DNA from: Zea mays
Taxonomy: Eukaryota > Streptophyta > Magnoliopsida > Poales > Poaceae
Assembly: GCF_902167145.1 (NCBI RefSeq)
Contig: NC_050098.1
Location: forward strand, 84,236,207 to 84,300,206
Length of the DNA stretch: 64,000 nucleotides
Reading direction: 5' to 3'
Every line of letters starts with the position of its first letter. Positions within the stretch are counted from its first letter, which is position 1. The position numbers were made by a program, and so were the translations under genes. This document shows, piece by piece, positions 9,878-22,089 of this stretch. The notes under the pieces are model-generated. The model was not told the origin of the DNA and ran no database searches. It was given only the letters and a program-made list of their open reading frames with translations.

Positions 9878-12800
9878 TGTAAAACCCAAAATTTATTTTG
9901 GATTTGTTAAAAAGATTCTTCTAAGGTCTAAATAAATGGTGTTGCTAATAAAATATAAAATGAGAAGATCCTTATATGAGTCTAGTTAATAATGTTCTTA
10001 TAAATGCCGTCTAAAAGTTTCAAATTAAAAGTAAATTATAATAAAGATTATTCCCTAGAAATTATTTTCTACTAAGTCGAATAGGTAATTATTATTGAGT
10101 TCAAAATATTATTTTCTTTAAAGAAGGAAGATAATGTGTGTGTACTTTATATATGAAAGCATTTGCATAAATGAACAATATAATACGTAAATAAATAAAT
10201 AAATAAAGTGATATTTAGCATTCACGTTGTGATCTTGATTATGAATATAAATTGAATTTATAAATTTAAAACCTATTTGAAACTGATTAGAAATTTAGAC
10301 TAAAAATAAGAGAGAGAAAAGAGGAGACAAAAGAAAGAAAAATATACAGGTTGGACCAATTTCACTAGATAGCTCACATGCACTTGTCATACGGCTTTTA
10401 ATCTTTTTTTTATTTATTTGGCCGGAGCTTACCTCAGTATGACCTAAGAAGTGACATAAGCATGCAAGCCTCTCACGCAGTGCTCGTTTCCATCCCAGCC
10501 AGCACTCACCGGACGCATGCATCTCTAGTCGTCGCTATCCTCTAGGTCCCGCTCGACATCTACGACATCACAACAAACTGTAGCTAACCACGTTTCCTGC
10601 GGGGAGGTTGTTACGATCCTTGGACCGGTGTATAAATCCGGAGCCTCGAATCATATCGTCATCCACCCGGTCCGCCGAGCGATTATGGTGGAAGGCGCAT
10701 GCGCTAATCTGCGGCCCCCTGGCCAAACTCCTTATTTCGTGGCTTGAAGCATCTTGGTTTGGTGGGCCAACGCTGTCAGCTGCTTCCTCTCCTCGCCGAA
10801 TCCATCCAGAAGTTGGGCGCATAAAACGACGCAGGTTCATTGCGATTAGCTTGAATTGTGTATTCCGCTGCGGTATAAGACAGGACGGGGCCCTTGCTCC
10901 ATCCTGTGGCCGATGAGTTCACCTGCCGAGGAAGCCGAGCGAGAAGCGTCGAGTTAGAGGAGAGAAAGGAGTAGCTACCGCCATGGATGAAGCTAGTCAG
11001 GCTCCAGCCATGGAGTCCTCTTACTACGGTGAGAACCGGTAATGATCCCTGGACCTTCCTTATGTCGCGTGGCTAGCTTCCCGTAGCGACTCCTTGCACT
11101 CGATGCCGTTCACGGGATCGCCTAGACAGTTGCCCGCCGTGAGCACCGCCATGGGCCAGCCCGCCATCGCGGGAGCTCACGCTCTGTCGCTGCTGATTGA
11201 CGGGAGGTGGAAGAAGGTATCCCTAGCCGTTGGATCGGCAACAACGGTCCATATTAGAGGTGGAATGTCGGTTTGGGTTGATGGAGCCTAGGCCGTCTTA
11301 TCTGAATCAGACGCGTGAGAATCGATTTAGACGTTTTAAAATCCGGGGCGTCAATTATGGATCCCACGACCAAGATTTCATGTTGGGTCGATCTAATCTA
11401 CCCTAGAATGGTAATCCAACGGCTGTGGCGCCACGATACCCCTTCGACATAGAAATTTTGTAAAAGAGACCCTATGCTTTCTTAAAATCAACCCACCATC
11501 CTCATGTGTGTAAAAGTAATTCACATTAGGTCCTGTTATTTGCACGCTAGACCCTGGGGTTTATAATAATCGTGTTCGCAGTCTAGAACCATTAGAAATA
11601 TTTAGAATTAGAATAGAAATTGGTTTTTTTATAGAAATAATTTCAAAAACTTGTTTAATTCATATTAAGTCCATCTTAACTCCAATTTGACCTGTTCCAG
11701 TTGCAATAAATTCATATTAATATTTTTTATCATCTGGTAACCCTAGTTTGTTATGAAACATAGGTAGGATTTATGCACTTAATTTCTTTTATATCCAACA
11801 CTTAAATCTTTAGTTACCATAACTCTGTAGTCGTAACTCCGATTTTAGCAATTCTCAAACTCACGATCTCGAAGCAACACATAGATCATTATTATGCAGT
11901 TTGTGTTTATGTTTGGTGTGATGTTAATTTTGCCTATACACTGTTTGTTTGTATTGCTACGACTAGCACGAGGCCGCGAGTCGTCTGAAGATCATCCCGG
12001 TACCTAGAATCTCAAGTCCCAGGTAAGTTGTGCCCTTGATCACTTCCTTTTTACACAGTCATGTTCTTATTAATCATAATGATCTGCATAGGTTAATTTT
12101 AATGGGACCTAATAGGTTACCCTAGATTTTGACTATCTTTATACCTTGTTTTACACTGGTTTTACTACTAAATTTTTGGATAGTGTATGCTATTGCTTTA
12201 TGTGGTTTTGGGTATAGAGATATTCACTACTCATGATTACACTTTTTATTATATGTTCATTATTTACTGTTCATGATACGATCATTATGTTAATGGGAAC
12301 ATGGAGAACCACCCAGGAAAACAGTGCTACCACAAGGGTTTAATGGGACGCCCTTGGCTGATTAAATAGGAAAGCTAGTGGATGACTACCTTACCCGAAA
12401 GGGGCAAGGGCAGTAGGGGAGTGGTCAGTGTAGGGAGGTCCTTGGTTGATTTTGCTGCGATGGCGGTCAAGCGAGGGATTCCTGCACTGGAGCTTCCTAT
12501 AAACTGTAGCGGGTTTTCTGAAGCTAGTGGAACTTTGTAAAGGCCTTGTAGTGTTACCCTGCCTCGCCTCCTCGGTAGAGGTGTATGGGATTGGCCATCT
12601 CTTGGCAGATGAGTAACATGACTTGTGGGTAAAGATGCACAACCTCTACATAGTGTAAAACTAGTATACTAGCCGTGCTCACGGTCATGAGCAGCTCGAA
12701 CACTCACATGATTAATTTATAAAACTAAATTCAATTGGTCATATGCATTGCATTGCAGGTGTTGTTGTTACTTTTGTTCTACTACTTAATTGGGTTAGTA

Positions 12801-13273
12801 TTTACTTATACTTAATAATTGCTAATAAAATTTTGACCAACTTTAAAAGCAATGCTCAGCTCTAACTATCCTCTTTGGTAAGCCTTACACTTCACATGAC
12901 CTCCCACCTTTGGCGAGTTCATGCACATTATTCCCCACAACTTGTTGAGCTATGAACATATGTGAGCTCACTCTTGCTGTCTCACACCCCCCATAGGTCT
13001 AAAACAAGTACCATAGGATGAGGCGTGTGGATGATGCTGTGACGAGTTCGTGAGAGGTCTAGGACGTCGTCTCCCAATCAACTTTGAGTTGCTGGACCGT
13101 TGTGTCCTTATAATGTAATTATTTATTTATTTTGTATAGAATTCCTGTTATTTAGTAAAGATGTGACATTCGATCCTGTGCCATGATTCATCATATGTGT
13201 GAGACTTGGTCCCATCACACCTGGTGATTATGTTCGCGCCCGGTTCTTGGACCCCTAAAACCCGGGTGTGACA
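9878..13273 (+). repeat. L1 5' LTR
   Basis: Starts TGTAAAACCC and ends CCCGGGTGTGACA. TATA box TATAAAT at 10631-10637. Leader splice sites are visible: donor AACCG/GTAATG at 11039, a second donor CAG/GTAAGT at 12023, and an acceptor-like CCCCCCATAG at 12987-12996. AAAT microsatellite at about 10190-10206. By eye about 3% different from the 3' LTR. No protein-coding gene is supported. Confidence 0.88.
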
Positions 13274-13325
13274 AAAGTGGTATCAGAGCAATGTTGACTG
13301 TAGGACGAAGCCTGAATGGAACTGG
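13274..13325 (+). promoter_or_regulatory. L1 primer binding site and start of leader
   Basis: AAAAGTGGTATCAGAGCA right after the LTR is a tRNA-Met type primer binding site. The following ATGTTGACTGTAGGACGAA matches the L2 leader at 46480. T1 is inserted at 13331 with ACAAC duplicated. Confidence 0.85.
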
Positions 13326-13330
13326 ACAAC

Positions 13331-14020
13331 TGTTGGGGGCCTTCGGCTTCCGAAGGTCCTCAAAAACATAATTTGACAATGTTTTCCAAGTGAAATATGT
13401 GAATAGGTATCTTCGGATTCGGATCATGAGCATACAGAGCATGGTCAGGACGAAGCTTGAGCGAGATGAAAGGTGATTATGACGAAGGACAAGGTAATCA
13501 CGAAGCTGTGCGAAGGAAAGCTTCGGCATAGCAGCAGAAAAGGGGAACCGACTTAAAGATGAAAAGGCAAATTAGACCTCGAAGAATTATTATAGAGTCA
13601 TTAGCAAATGTAAAGGGCATGAATGTAATTTTACATGGGCTGCGTCCCTTGCCTATAAATAGATGGACAGTACTCCCGTACTGTTCACGCTGACTTGGCA
13701 TTCGCTTTTTGCATCACGCTTGTACCCTTGCTTTCCTTCAAACCAAAGGTACATTTATAATTTGTTATTGTTGATATGGTAATGCAAATAAAAATAAGTT
13801 GATAATAATGTTTAAGTGTTTATGTTATTTTTCGTATCTTGCATATGAATTCTTCTTCATCATTTATTGTGCTTACGAAGGTTTTTCCTTCACAACCTTC
13901 GTCCGGAATTCATTATATCCGAAGGGAAATAATGTCTCGAAGGACGAAGGACTTTAAAATTTAACACTTTTTATGTTGCCTTGTTCTTAACTCTTAGCAT
14001 TTGAGAACAAGTCCCCAACA
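13331..14020 (+). repeat. T1 5' LTR
   Basis: 690 bp. TATAAAT at 13654-13660 is followed by a perfect 7-bp inverted repeat at 13667-13684. Rich in CTTCGG and GACGAAGG motifs. Differs from the 3' LTR at roughly a dozen positions by eye. Confidence 0.93.
13667..13684 (+). promoter_or_regulatory. Conserved hairpin downstream of T-family TATA box
   Basis: ACAGTAC TCCC GTACTGT, a 7-bp stem with a 4-base loop, lies 7 bases after the TATA box. It is present in all four T LTRs (122-139, 13667-13684, 35339-35356, 63504-63521). The stem is kept while the loop changes, except in the degraded T0 copy where the stem is 6 bp. It may lie at or near the RNA 5' end. Function unknown. Confidence 0.6.
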
Positions 14021-14041
14021 TTGGTGCCCACCTCCGGTGAA
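14021..14041 (+). promoter_or_regulatory. T1 primer binding site
   Basis: TTGGTGCCCACCTCCGGTGAA immediately follows the LTR terminus. Same block as in T0 and T2. Priming tRNA not identified. Confidence 0.7.
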
Positions 14042-14094
14042 CTCACTTCCACTTTTTGAGTTTCGAACACCTTCGGCAAGCATAGACCTTCGTC

Positions 14095-15593
14095 ATGCCG
14101 CCAAAGAAAGCTTCAGCAATAGGGGCTGCCGCTCTGCAGCCGCTGGACCCCAACCAGGAGACCCTCTCTCTTCGGGAGGCCCGAAGCCAGAAGAGGAAGC
14201 CCACCAGTCCAACGCCTCAGGAGGATGACTTGGATCAAGAGATTAGAAATATGGAGATGCTCCATCAGCAGGTCCAAAGGAAGAAGGAAAAGATGGCTAG
14301 GCTAGCCGACTTGCAGAGGCAGATAGACGAAGCCTCCGAAGAAGTTCGCCATCTTACTCAGGATGAGCAGAACCGAAGGCCTTAGCACAGAGAGCTTCAT
14401 AAGGAGGGCTTCTTCAACGAGGAGGATTGGTATATATGAGAATTTTCATCATGGAAATTTTGCTTTTGATGATGCTTCTCCTCTGTCAGCAGAACTGCAG
14501 GCTACACCTTGGCCTCCGTCTTACAAGCCACCTCAACTCCCCATGTACGACGGACATTCAGATCCGAAGCAGTTCCTGATGAGCTACGAAGCAAACAATA
14601 TCTTCTTATGGTGGCAATACTGCAGTCATGGAGAAGTCTTTCGTTATGGCTGTCAAGAACGTTGCACAAACCTGGTACTCCTCCCTTCGGCCAGGAACAA
14701 TCACATCATGGCAGAAGCTGAAGGATATGCTGATCACCAGTTTCCAAGGGTTTCAAACGAAGCCGGTCACCGCCCAAGATCACGAAGAATATCTTCAGGC
14801 GTATGTCTGAAGGTTCTTACTCCTGAGGGCACAAGCGTCAACAGTGCCCAATGAAATTGTCATTGAGGCCATGATTAAAGGGCTTCGGCCGGGACCTTCA
14901 GCCCAATACTTTGCCAGGAAACTGCCTCAGACTCTGGAGAAATTGCTTCAGAAGATGGATGAATACATCCGCGCTGACAATGACTTTCGACAGAGAAGGG
15001 AGGAAGCTTACAGATTCTCCGAAATAGCCAGGGGCTTCGGAGGGAGGTTTCATCCCAGACATGTCAGATCGATTCATTCCACTCATACTGATGACAGGGG
15101 AAGCCAGCAGCAGAGGCCGCAATATTCCTCCCAGGCTTCGGGGCAGCAGCAGAGCTATCCTCGGCCTCCAGGTCCAAGGGGCAGAGGTGCCAGGTTCTTC
15201 GGAGGAAGATTTGGGGATCAGCCCAGAAAAATTTATTGCTTATTATGTGGTGAGGACAAGGGTCACACCACCAGGATGTGCCATGTTACCATCCAGAAAC
15301 AAAAGGAGATAGCAGAAGCTGCAGCCCAACAGAGCCAGCCGAAGCAAGTCATTCATACTGCTTCGTACCATTCGCCTTACATTCCAGAGTATGTAGGCAA
15401 CCAGCCTGCACCTTCTGTTGCTTCGGCAAGCCAACCTCAGGCATCTTGGCAACAGCCTCCACCGCCACCACCAATGCAACGAGGCCAGCAGCCAGAAGGG
15501 AGTCAGCATACTCATCTCCAACGGGACTTCAGAGAAGAGTCCGAAGCTCGCACAGTCAATAGTACTGTGCCAGAATCGAAGCATATTTACTAA
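14095..15593 (+). pseudogene. T1 gag, frameshifted
   Basis: Begins MPPKK after the primer site and would be about 500 residues. Blocks in order: charged coiled-coil-like N-terminus (about 14220-14370), capsid-like region with LPMYDGHSDPKQFL near 14540, WYSSLRPGTITSW near 14670, then an Arg/Gly/Gln-rich stretch, a zinc knuckle-like CLLCGEDKGHTTRMC near 15238 (one residue longer than the usual C-H spacing), and a Pro/Gln-rich tail. Breaks: stop at 14383-14385, a frame change between about 14385 and 14440, a 1-base insertion in an A run near 14592, and TGA at 14808-14810. From 14844 to 15593 the frame is open. Gag would form the particle and bind RNA. This copy cannot make a complete one. Confidence 0.82.
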
Positions 15594-16520
15594 CAAATAT
15601 CCTACCTTGGCAGCAGTTTTTGCATTCAGTATCATTTTCTTTTTAATAAGGAACAATTGTTGAAAGCCTAAGTGCTTCTTGTCGTTTTCAATTTCTTGTA
15701 ATAGCTTCGTTTTCGCCACAGTAAAAATATACCTTCTCCGCAGAATGGCGAAGTTGCCGAAGCATAAGAATTTATGGTTACAGGAAGAACCTTCGAAATA
15801 ACAAAAAGTCGTTCTTAAGGGAGCGTAGCGTAAGTTTTCTGCTCAAAAGTCGTTCCAAAGGGAATGCAGAGCTTACAGCGAAAAATAAACGCTGATTCCG
15901 CTGAAAGTAAAAGGCGAAGAAGCTCCTAAGGGAGGCTTACAGCGAAAAATAAACGCTGATTCCGCTGAAAGTAAAAGGCGAAGAAGCTCCTAAGGGAGGT
16001 TTACAGCGAAAAATAAACGCTGATTCCGCTGAAAGTAAAAGGCGAAGAAGCTCCTAAGGGAGGCTTACAGTGAAAAATAAACGTAGATCTTCGGCAAATA
16101 TCATTTTGCATAACATCATCACATCATTTGCATAGCATAACATCATACATCATATTGCATCAATGACGCAAGAAGGGGGTTCAATGTTGATATTCGAAGA
16201 TTGTTTCGAAGAAACAGTGCCAGGGCACAAGAATAATTATCGAAGAAGCATACCTTCGTCAAACTCCGAAATGAAAAGATCTATTGGTTACTGATTTTAC
16301 GACAATTGGATGTTTTTATGAAAATACGGATATTATTTACGAAGCATTAAAAGAACGGAAGGTGTTTTTTCGCCGAAGGCTCAAAAAACGGTATGTATGT
16401 AAAGTTTCATGCATCGTAAAGAATTGAACCATAAATAGCTTATATATCACATTCAAAGTTACAAAATATTACACATGTTGTTCAACAAATATTACATTCC
16501 AAATATTTTTACAATAACAT
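15594..16520 (+). other. T1 gap where pol is expected; non-coding
   Basis: No ORF with pol motifs on either strand. Contains the 64-bp tandem repeat (15871-16085). The rest is AT-rich and dotted with CTTCG/CGAAG motifs. A complete Tat element would have several kilobases of protease-RT-RNase H-integrase here. Confidence 0.7.
15871..16085 (+). repeat. 64-bp tandem repeat in T1 (about 3.4 units)
   Basis: Units start at 15871, 15935, 15999 and 16063 (partial), each beginning GCTTACAGCGAAAAATAAAC or a one-base variant and ending CTCCTAAGGGAG. The units are nearly identical, so the array expanded recently. No unique spacers, so not a CRISPR array. Tandem repeats in this part of Tat elements are a known tendency. 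Confidence 0.93.
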
Positions 16521-18793
16521 CTAATCTTCACTTAGAACTACTTCTGCAGCTTCGTTTAGTAGTTGATCAACAACTTTATCCATGATAGCTTCGGCCATCT
16601 TTCTAATTTCGTCGTCCCCTTCGCGTGGGGGACCGCCGATGGCTCGGCAGGCTCTGAGGAGGAGAAAGTGTGGCTGTGTTACAAAGTGTAAACAAGTTCG
16701 AAATCAAAAAATTACAACAAAGAGCCAAAAACTACTAGTCAATACCTATTTGCCCTTCGAGATCCGCACTTTTCTCAGCGGCCTCTGCTACTTTTCTATC
16801 GTCATGAATACCTTTCTCGCTTTTTGTATAATTTCTTGGGCCATCTCCCGGCCACCATTGTCCCAGATGTCGGTGAAAAATTTTCCACCGACCAGGCTTG
16901 CTTTGGCCGAGGGGTCTTTCATATCTTCAGAAGATAAGGCGGCTTCGGATTGTGCCAAGGATTTCACATGGTCACAACCTTTCCTCTCCAAAATAGTGGC
17001 AATCCCCATGGCACCCGAAAAGACACATATGTCTCCGCGGCTATTCAAAACTTCTTCAAAAGCTTCAGCTTCGTGACTGATCCATCCAATTGGGCCTTCG
17101 GGGTCACCCCTTATGAAGTTTTCCTCACTTGAGAATGCGCCAACGCTGGCGAAGCTGGTTCTTATTTTCTTAACACATTCTATAGATTTTTCATAACACC
17201 TTTTCTTGGATGCACGAAGCTCTTCAACGTTTTTTTCTAAATGATTGGCCCATTGTTCACTAATTTCTCGTTTTGTTTCTTCAAGTGTGCACTCTTCTTT
17301 AGCTCTGACTAGCTGTTTCCGAAGATCTTCAATTTCGCGCTTCTGAGCCTCAGCTTGAACTTTGAAAGCAGCTTCATCTTCTTTTATTTTATTCACTAAC
17401 GAGTGTAATATTTTATCTTTTTTGAGACCTTCATTCCTTTTGAGACCTTCATTCCTTAGTTCAATTACTTCGGAACGAAGGTTGCTCAAGGCTATGGTAC
17501 ATCCTTCGTCTTCGACATCTTTTTGGGCCCTGAGGGCATTGCTAAGGATAAGGCCCTGTAAAAATGCGTTAATAAGTTCAGGCAAACGAAAAATTTTGGT
17601 TTCAAGAAATAATACAAAGATCTCATTTTTTCACCTTTAAGCTATTGTACGCCAAGCTGTTGGCCAGCTCGTTTTTTGACAACACCGAGAGCCCGTCTTC
17701 TAATGTTGGGAATCCGAAGCTCTTGCTCATCTCCCGACAGACAGAAATCTCCTTGCTGTCATGGAGACAATACAAGAAGTCTTCTTCTCCACTGTCGTTG
17801 AATATCAACGCCCCCTTTGGATATTTTAGTTTTTGGGCATAGAACTGAGCCTCTTGCTTTTCTTTTTCAGTCAACTCTTTCCCCGAAGCATGTCGTAAAA
17901 TATAATTGAAAGCTTCGGAAAATGCTTCGGGGGCGGCAGTGCCAGTTTCTTCAGCCAAAATTTGTTCTGCTGCTTCTGTTTCTTTGGTTTCCAAGGATTT
18001 CACCTTGGTGGGCTCTGAAGGCCCAGCTTCAGTCTCAGCTTGGTGCTTTGAAGTTTCGGCACCAAAGGCTTCGATTTGCAATTCGGGAGTTTCGGCAATT
18101 TTTTTCGGAGTAGTGCTTGAAGACTTTATTGTCTCCAATACATCCAGTACATTAACCATCTTTTTTCTTTTGGGAGTCATTGCTGGACCCTTTTGGCTTT
18201 TTGGTACTTCAACTTTTGCTGAAGGACTTAAAATTTCAGATGTCCTTGTTTCTTTAGCCTTTGGTTCTTCTATTTTCTCTATCTCCGGCATTATGACCGG
18301 CTCTTCAATATTCGGCAGGGGAGTCGGCTCCTTGGCTTCGGGGGCCGAAGAGGTTTCACCGACAAATTCAGGCACTATGGCCGGTTCAATATAGCGTGGC
18401 CGGTGCGTAAGAACCTTCATCTTTTTCATCTCCGGCACTGGCTCACTAGGAGCGGCTGAAGCAACTTCCTTCGCAGAAGCCGTATCTTTCCTTTTTTGAC
18501 CCCGTGTTGGGTAACGGTAGTCAGGATAGACGAACCCAATGGCATCAAATACTCGATTGAGTCTTTTCTTGTTTCAGCCTCCGAAGGCTGCAGACAGTGC
18601 AGTATCTTCTGCCTTCGAGTATGGTCCAAGCAGTTAATCGCTTGTGGCCTCAACACATTTCAGCCAGTCATCATCTGGCTTGACAAACTGATCTTCATAT
18701 CTGAAGGTATATTTTAGCCTAACTAGTCCACCTTCATCAGGTTTGCTGATGGTTTCTTTTGGCATTTCCCACTTTTCCACAAGTGGCCATACT
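16521..18793 (-). pseudogene. T1 antisense gene, 3' two-thirds (exons 1b, 2, 3)
   Basis: Minus-strand gene continuing from 33820-34691, split by C2. Exon 1b (18788-17635) begins WPLVEKWEMP, has stops near 18637 and 18566, and passes into an acidic Pro/Glu-rich region. A 79-nt intron (17634-17556) has donor AAAG/GTGAAA and acceptor TTTTACAG/GG and joins NSLK to GLILSN in phase. Exon 2 (17555-16746) is a long charged coiled coil with a one-base deletion near 16790. A 94-nt intron (16745-16652) leads to exon 3 (16651-16521), which encodes a short acidic tail ending VVLSED at TAG 16523-16521. Intact, the protein would be near 985 residues. Antisense genes of this kind are known in Tat elements. 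Their function is not established. Confidence 0.75.
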
Positions 18794-19656
18794 TGTAACA
18801 CCCCAGGTGTTACCTTGGCTAGAGCCACTTTGGCACTAGAAGCTGTGTTCACAAGGGTAAAGACTTAGGGCACCACATAAGAACTTTGGAGATCATGTGC
18901 TAATCAAGTTGCCAATGACAAAAGAAGCATTACTCTAATCCTTGCACACTTACTACCTTGGATAATAGGGGAGAAGAACCCTAGACCTCTCCTAAACCCT
19001 ATCTTCCAAAACCCTAAGTAAGGGGGGGGGGGAAAGAGAGTGAACAAGGGTGCAAAGTGTGTGTAACCTTTGCCCAAACCCTAAGCAACATTATAACCAT
19101 CAATTAAGGGAGGGAAATATTGCAAAAAGACCCCTGGAGAAACCCCAATTCAAATCTCCAAGTGGAGAGAGAGCTAGAGCTCTCTATTTCCCTCTAAGTC
19201 ACATTTTAGCCCTAATCCAAAGACCAGTCGTGTTCACTTTGAAGATGGCGCCAAAACCACTTGGGTTCTATACCAAAAATGTGGTATACCACTTAAGGCA
19301 CCCCCTGGAAAAATTTGAGACCGAGACTCAGACGTTTGACAGCACTTGACATCAGTTTTGTCGCTGAGTGGGCAGAGAGACAAGCCAAATTTGGCGCCCG
19401 TCTATCTCCCGATCTAGGGCGTATCATCCCTTGGAACTCACACATGTGAGATAGCCCTAGGTGCCAGGAGGAGGTCTGCGCCGGTTTCATGGCGAGATTC
19501 GCACGTTTGCGATCTCTGGAGACGTTTGAACACTGGAAGAAACTCACCTCCACGTGTTCGACGCCTTCTGCCCGCGCCAGAGCACGTTCGCGCACGTTCC
19601 CCGCATGCCCCGCGCCGCGCCCGAGCCAAACCCACGCCGTGGCCCGCGCCCGAGCT

Positions 19657-19662
19657 TATAAA
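19657..19662 (+). promoter_or_regulatory. C2 LTR promoter TATA box
   Basis: TATAAA in GAGCTTATAAAGCCC, in a GC-rich surround, repeated at 30297-30302 in the 3' LTR. Transcription would start near 19690, so the R region begins there. The roughly 500 nt from there to the first splice donor (CCG/GTAAGC, GT at 20189) contain no ATG that I can find. Confidence 0.65.
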
Positions 19663-21641
19663 GCCCTCCCAGGCTTCGACTACACCCTTCCGCGCACCCT
19701 CCACACCTCACCGGAGTTAGCTCGTCGCCGTTTGCCCGTGCGCAGCGAGTCCGCGGCCGCCCAATCCCTCTGTCACCATAGACCGGCCAATAGAGCCATT
19801 CCCAACCCCGTCCAGCCCTCGGAGAAGCCTGTGCACACCTCCGTGAGGCTCCCCGAGCAAGGAATCGGAGTTTACTTCGCCGGAGAAGCCAGTCCACGCT
19901 CGCTGGAGCTCTCGACCCCGCCGGAGTACGTGGACCGGGTAAACCACTCCACCATCCTTCGATTCCTTGTGCACACAGTCGCTGCGTGACCCCGTGAAGC
20001 TCACCGTGCCCTTGGATTGAACCAGTTCGTCGTGGTTTGGCCGGTATACTCGCCGCCGACGAGGACACCCGCCTGCACGTGTGGACCTGGGCGATTCCGG
20101 CCATCTCCGACGTCGGGCCGTACCTCGACGTGACCGCCAGAGTCTCCCCGAGCCAACCCCACCCTTCGCCGGACCTCCCTCGCCGCCGGTAAGCCGCGCC
20201 GCCCTTTTCTTTCCCGCGGTTACTGTTTGCATAAGGGGAAGGACTGCGGGTGAGAGGGAGAGAAGGTCAGGGGGTTTTGTGAAATGTCAGAGACACAGGG
20301 GAATAGTGGCGTGGGGGTAGATTTGCGAAGGTGGATTTAGTTTAAACCCAGAGACCTCGGTGTAAACTGTTTTTCCAGGAAACTCTTTTTAAATTCTATT
20401 TTAAATTGAACAGAGGCTTTAAAAAAATTCATAACTTATGATTAGTTCATCCAAATTTGGTCAAACAAATTTTGTCAGACTCCAATTAATGTAACCTATT
20501 TAAGAAAAATATAAAACCCCTTGGTGCTGTAGAAAACTTAAAAGTTCTGATTTAATGTTAGTTTTGGCCAAAAGCTAAATAATAGTAAGAAAAATAATTA
20601 GGCTAATTGACTAGGGTTAGGAAAAATTGGGGAAGTTTATAATTACCTACTAACCTGTTTAAAAATGTTGAACCTCTCTGTCCACTCCATTTAAGTTAGT
20701 TTTACCCCTTATTCTAGAATATGCTTAAGGATAGGGAAAATAGAAAATGTAATTTAATTAATGAACCAGAGAGTACCTCTATTTTTGTCAGGTTACTTAT
20801 TCAATATAGTTCACTGGAAAAATATATCATACCCTTTTTTAGTGTAAAATAAGTAAGATCTCTTTTGTTTTAATAAAACAAGTGAAACTTAGAAAAACTC
20901 TACAAAAATAACCCCAAGGTAAAAACACCCCCACCCTTGGGATAACTATTGTTTTATTAGAGAGAACTTAGGAAAAATATGAAATCTGCTGTTTGACATT
21001 TTTCAAATAATAATGTAGTAGAAAGTGCCTTTTTGACATTAAACTTAAGAAAATCATAACTAAATAACCACCCCTTAGTTCTCTGTGATTTTTAGCACAA
21101 AGACCTATTATTACTATGGGATGCCAGCAAAAATAACCTTTAGGACAGAACCTACCCCTAACTAAGAGGTGTAGTGTAAAGTGGCCCATTTTGCCTAACT
21201 CTTGTTATTTTTGTTTAAAGCCTAGCCTTTGTACTTAAAGCCTCAACTTCTTAAAACAAGTTAGAATAGCAAAGGGCAACCCACTGTAATTTTTACAGAA
21301 TTTTTTTTGGAAATTATTAAAACCCTGTTGTAGTTCAAACCTACCCTAGAAACCCTAAATGGGAATTAATGAAAGGAAAAAGAATAATGTGAATTAAGGT
21401 TATCCTAAAACCTTTGTAATCTGTCCACTAAAATGTATCAAGGCAATACCAAACCACTATGTTATCCTAAAAGAAAACCTAAGCTTAAAGGGTCATAAGT
21501 CTATGTATCTATATATATATATACCACTAGAAGCCCCGCGTGACTAAGAAAACCCTAAGTTACTTCTTAACTTAGTTTCTTTAGCTTAATGTTCTTAAAT
21601 CTTGCATAATCATGACATACATGTTCATTGCATTTCGATAG

Positions 21642-21761
21642 ACTGTAATCTTGCTGACGGAGAGTACATCCTCGTGCCGGAGCAAGGAGCTGCTCAGGAG
21701 GTAGCCCCAGATCCAGCACCCGAGTCTGCACAAGAGGACCTGCCAGCCACTGCTTTGGAAG
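21642..21761 (+). other. Putative leader exon inside the C2 LTR, with conserved reading frame
   Basis: Preceded by an acceptor-like TTTCGATAG and followed by AAG/GCAAG, a GC-type splice donor. Read in the frame that joins the next exon, it gives CNLADGEY.L.PEQG and EDLPAT, matching C1 41866-41988 at protein level with many synonymous changes. No ATG in frame is present. Splicing is inferred from sites only. The 3' LTR copy is 32280-32399. Confidence 0.5.
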
Positions 21762-22089
21762 GCAAGCCCCGGTTTTATGCATAACCTGTTATTTATGCTA
21801 TTTTACTTCACTTAATGATTGTAGGATTGATTGTGCACTTAGGTGTAGGAATTGTTTGAAACCCTAGTTGCATGATCTCAGGAATCCTTTTGAGATGAAT
21901 ACTAGTATGACAGGTCGAGTAGTTGCTTTATTTAATTAGGATCTCGGTAGAAGACGAGTGATTTTTCTAGCACTCGCGCGAGATCAGGAAATTGATTGTA
22001 CCCACTTTCACACTGTCATGATACTAGTTGGTGGACAACAATCCATGGGGATTGGTTGTTCCCGAGATGGAAAATGGAATAAGGATTAA

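Noticed and set aside
15871..16085. CRISPR-like repeat array
   Set aside because: Units are contiguous with no unique spacers, in a plant retrotransposon. It is a simple tandem repeat.
19489..20232. ORFs of 160-190 codons on both strands in the C2 LTR (also 30129-30871)
   Set aside because: GC-rich leader zone with long chance frames rich in Arg/Pro/Ala. The plus-strand ATG lies upstream of the TATA box, so it would not be in the mRNA. No conservation with the C1 LTR frame.
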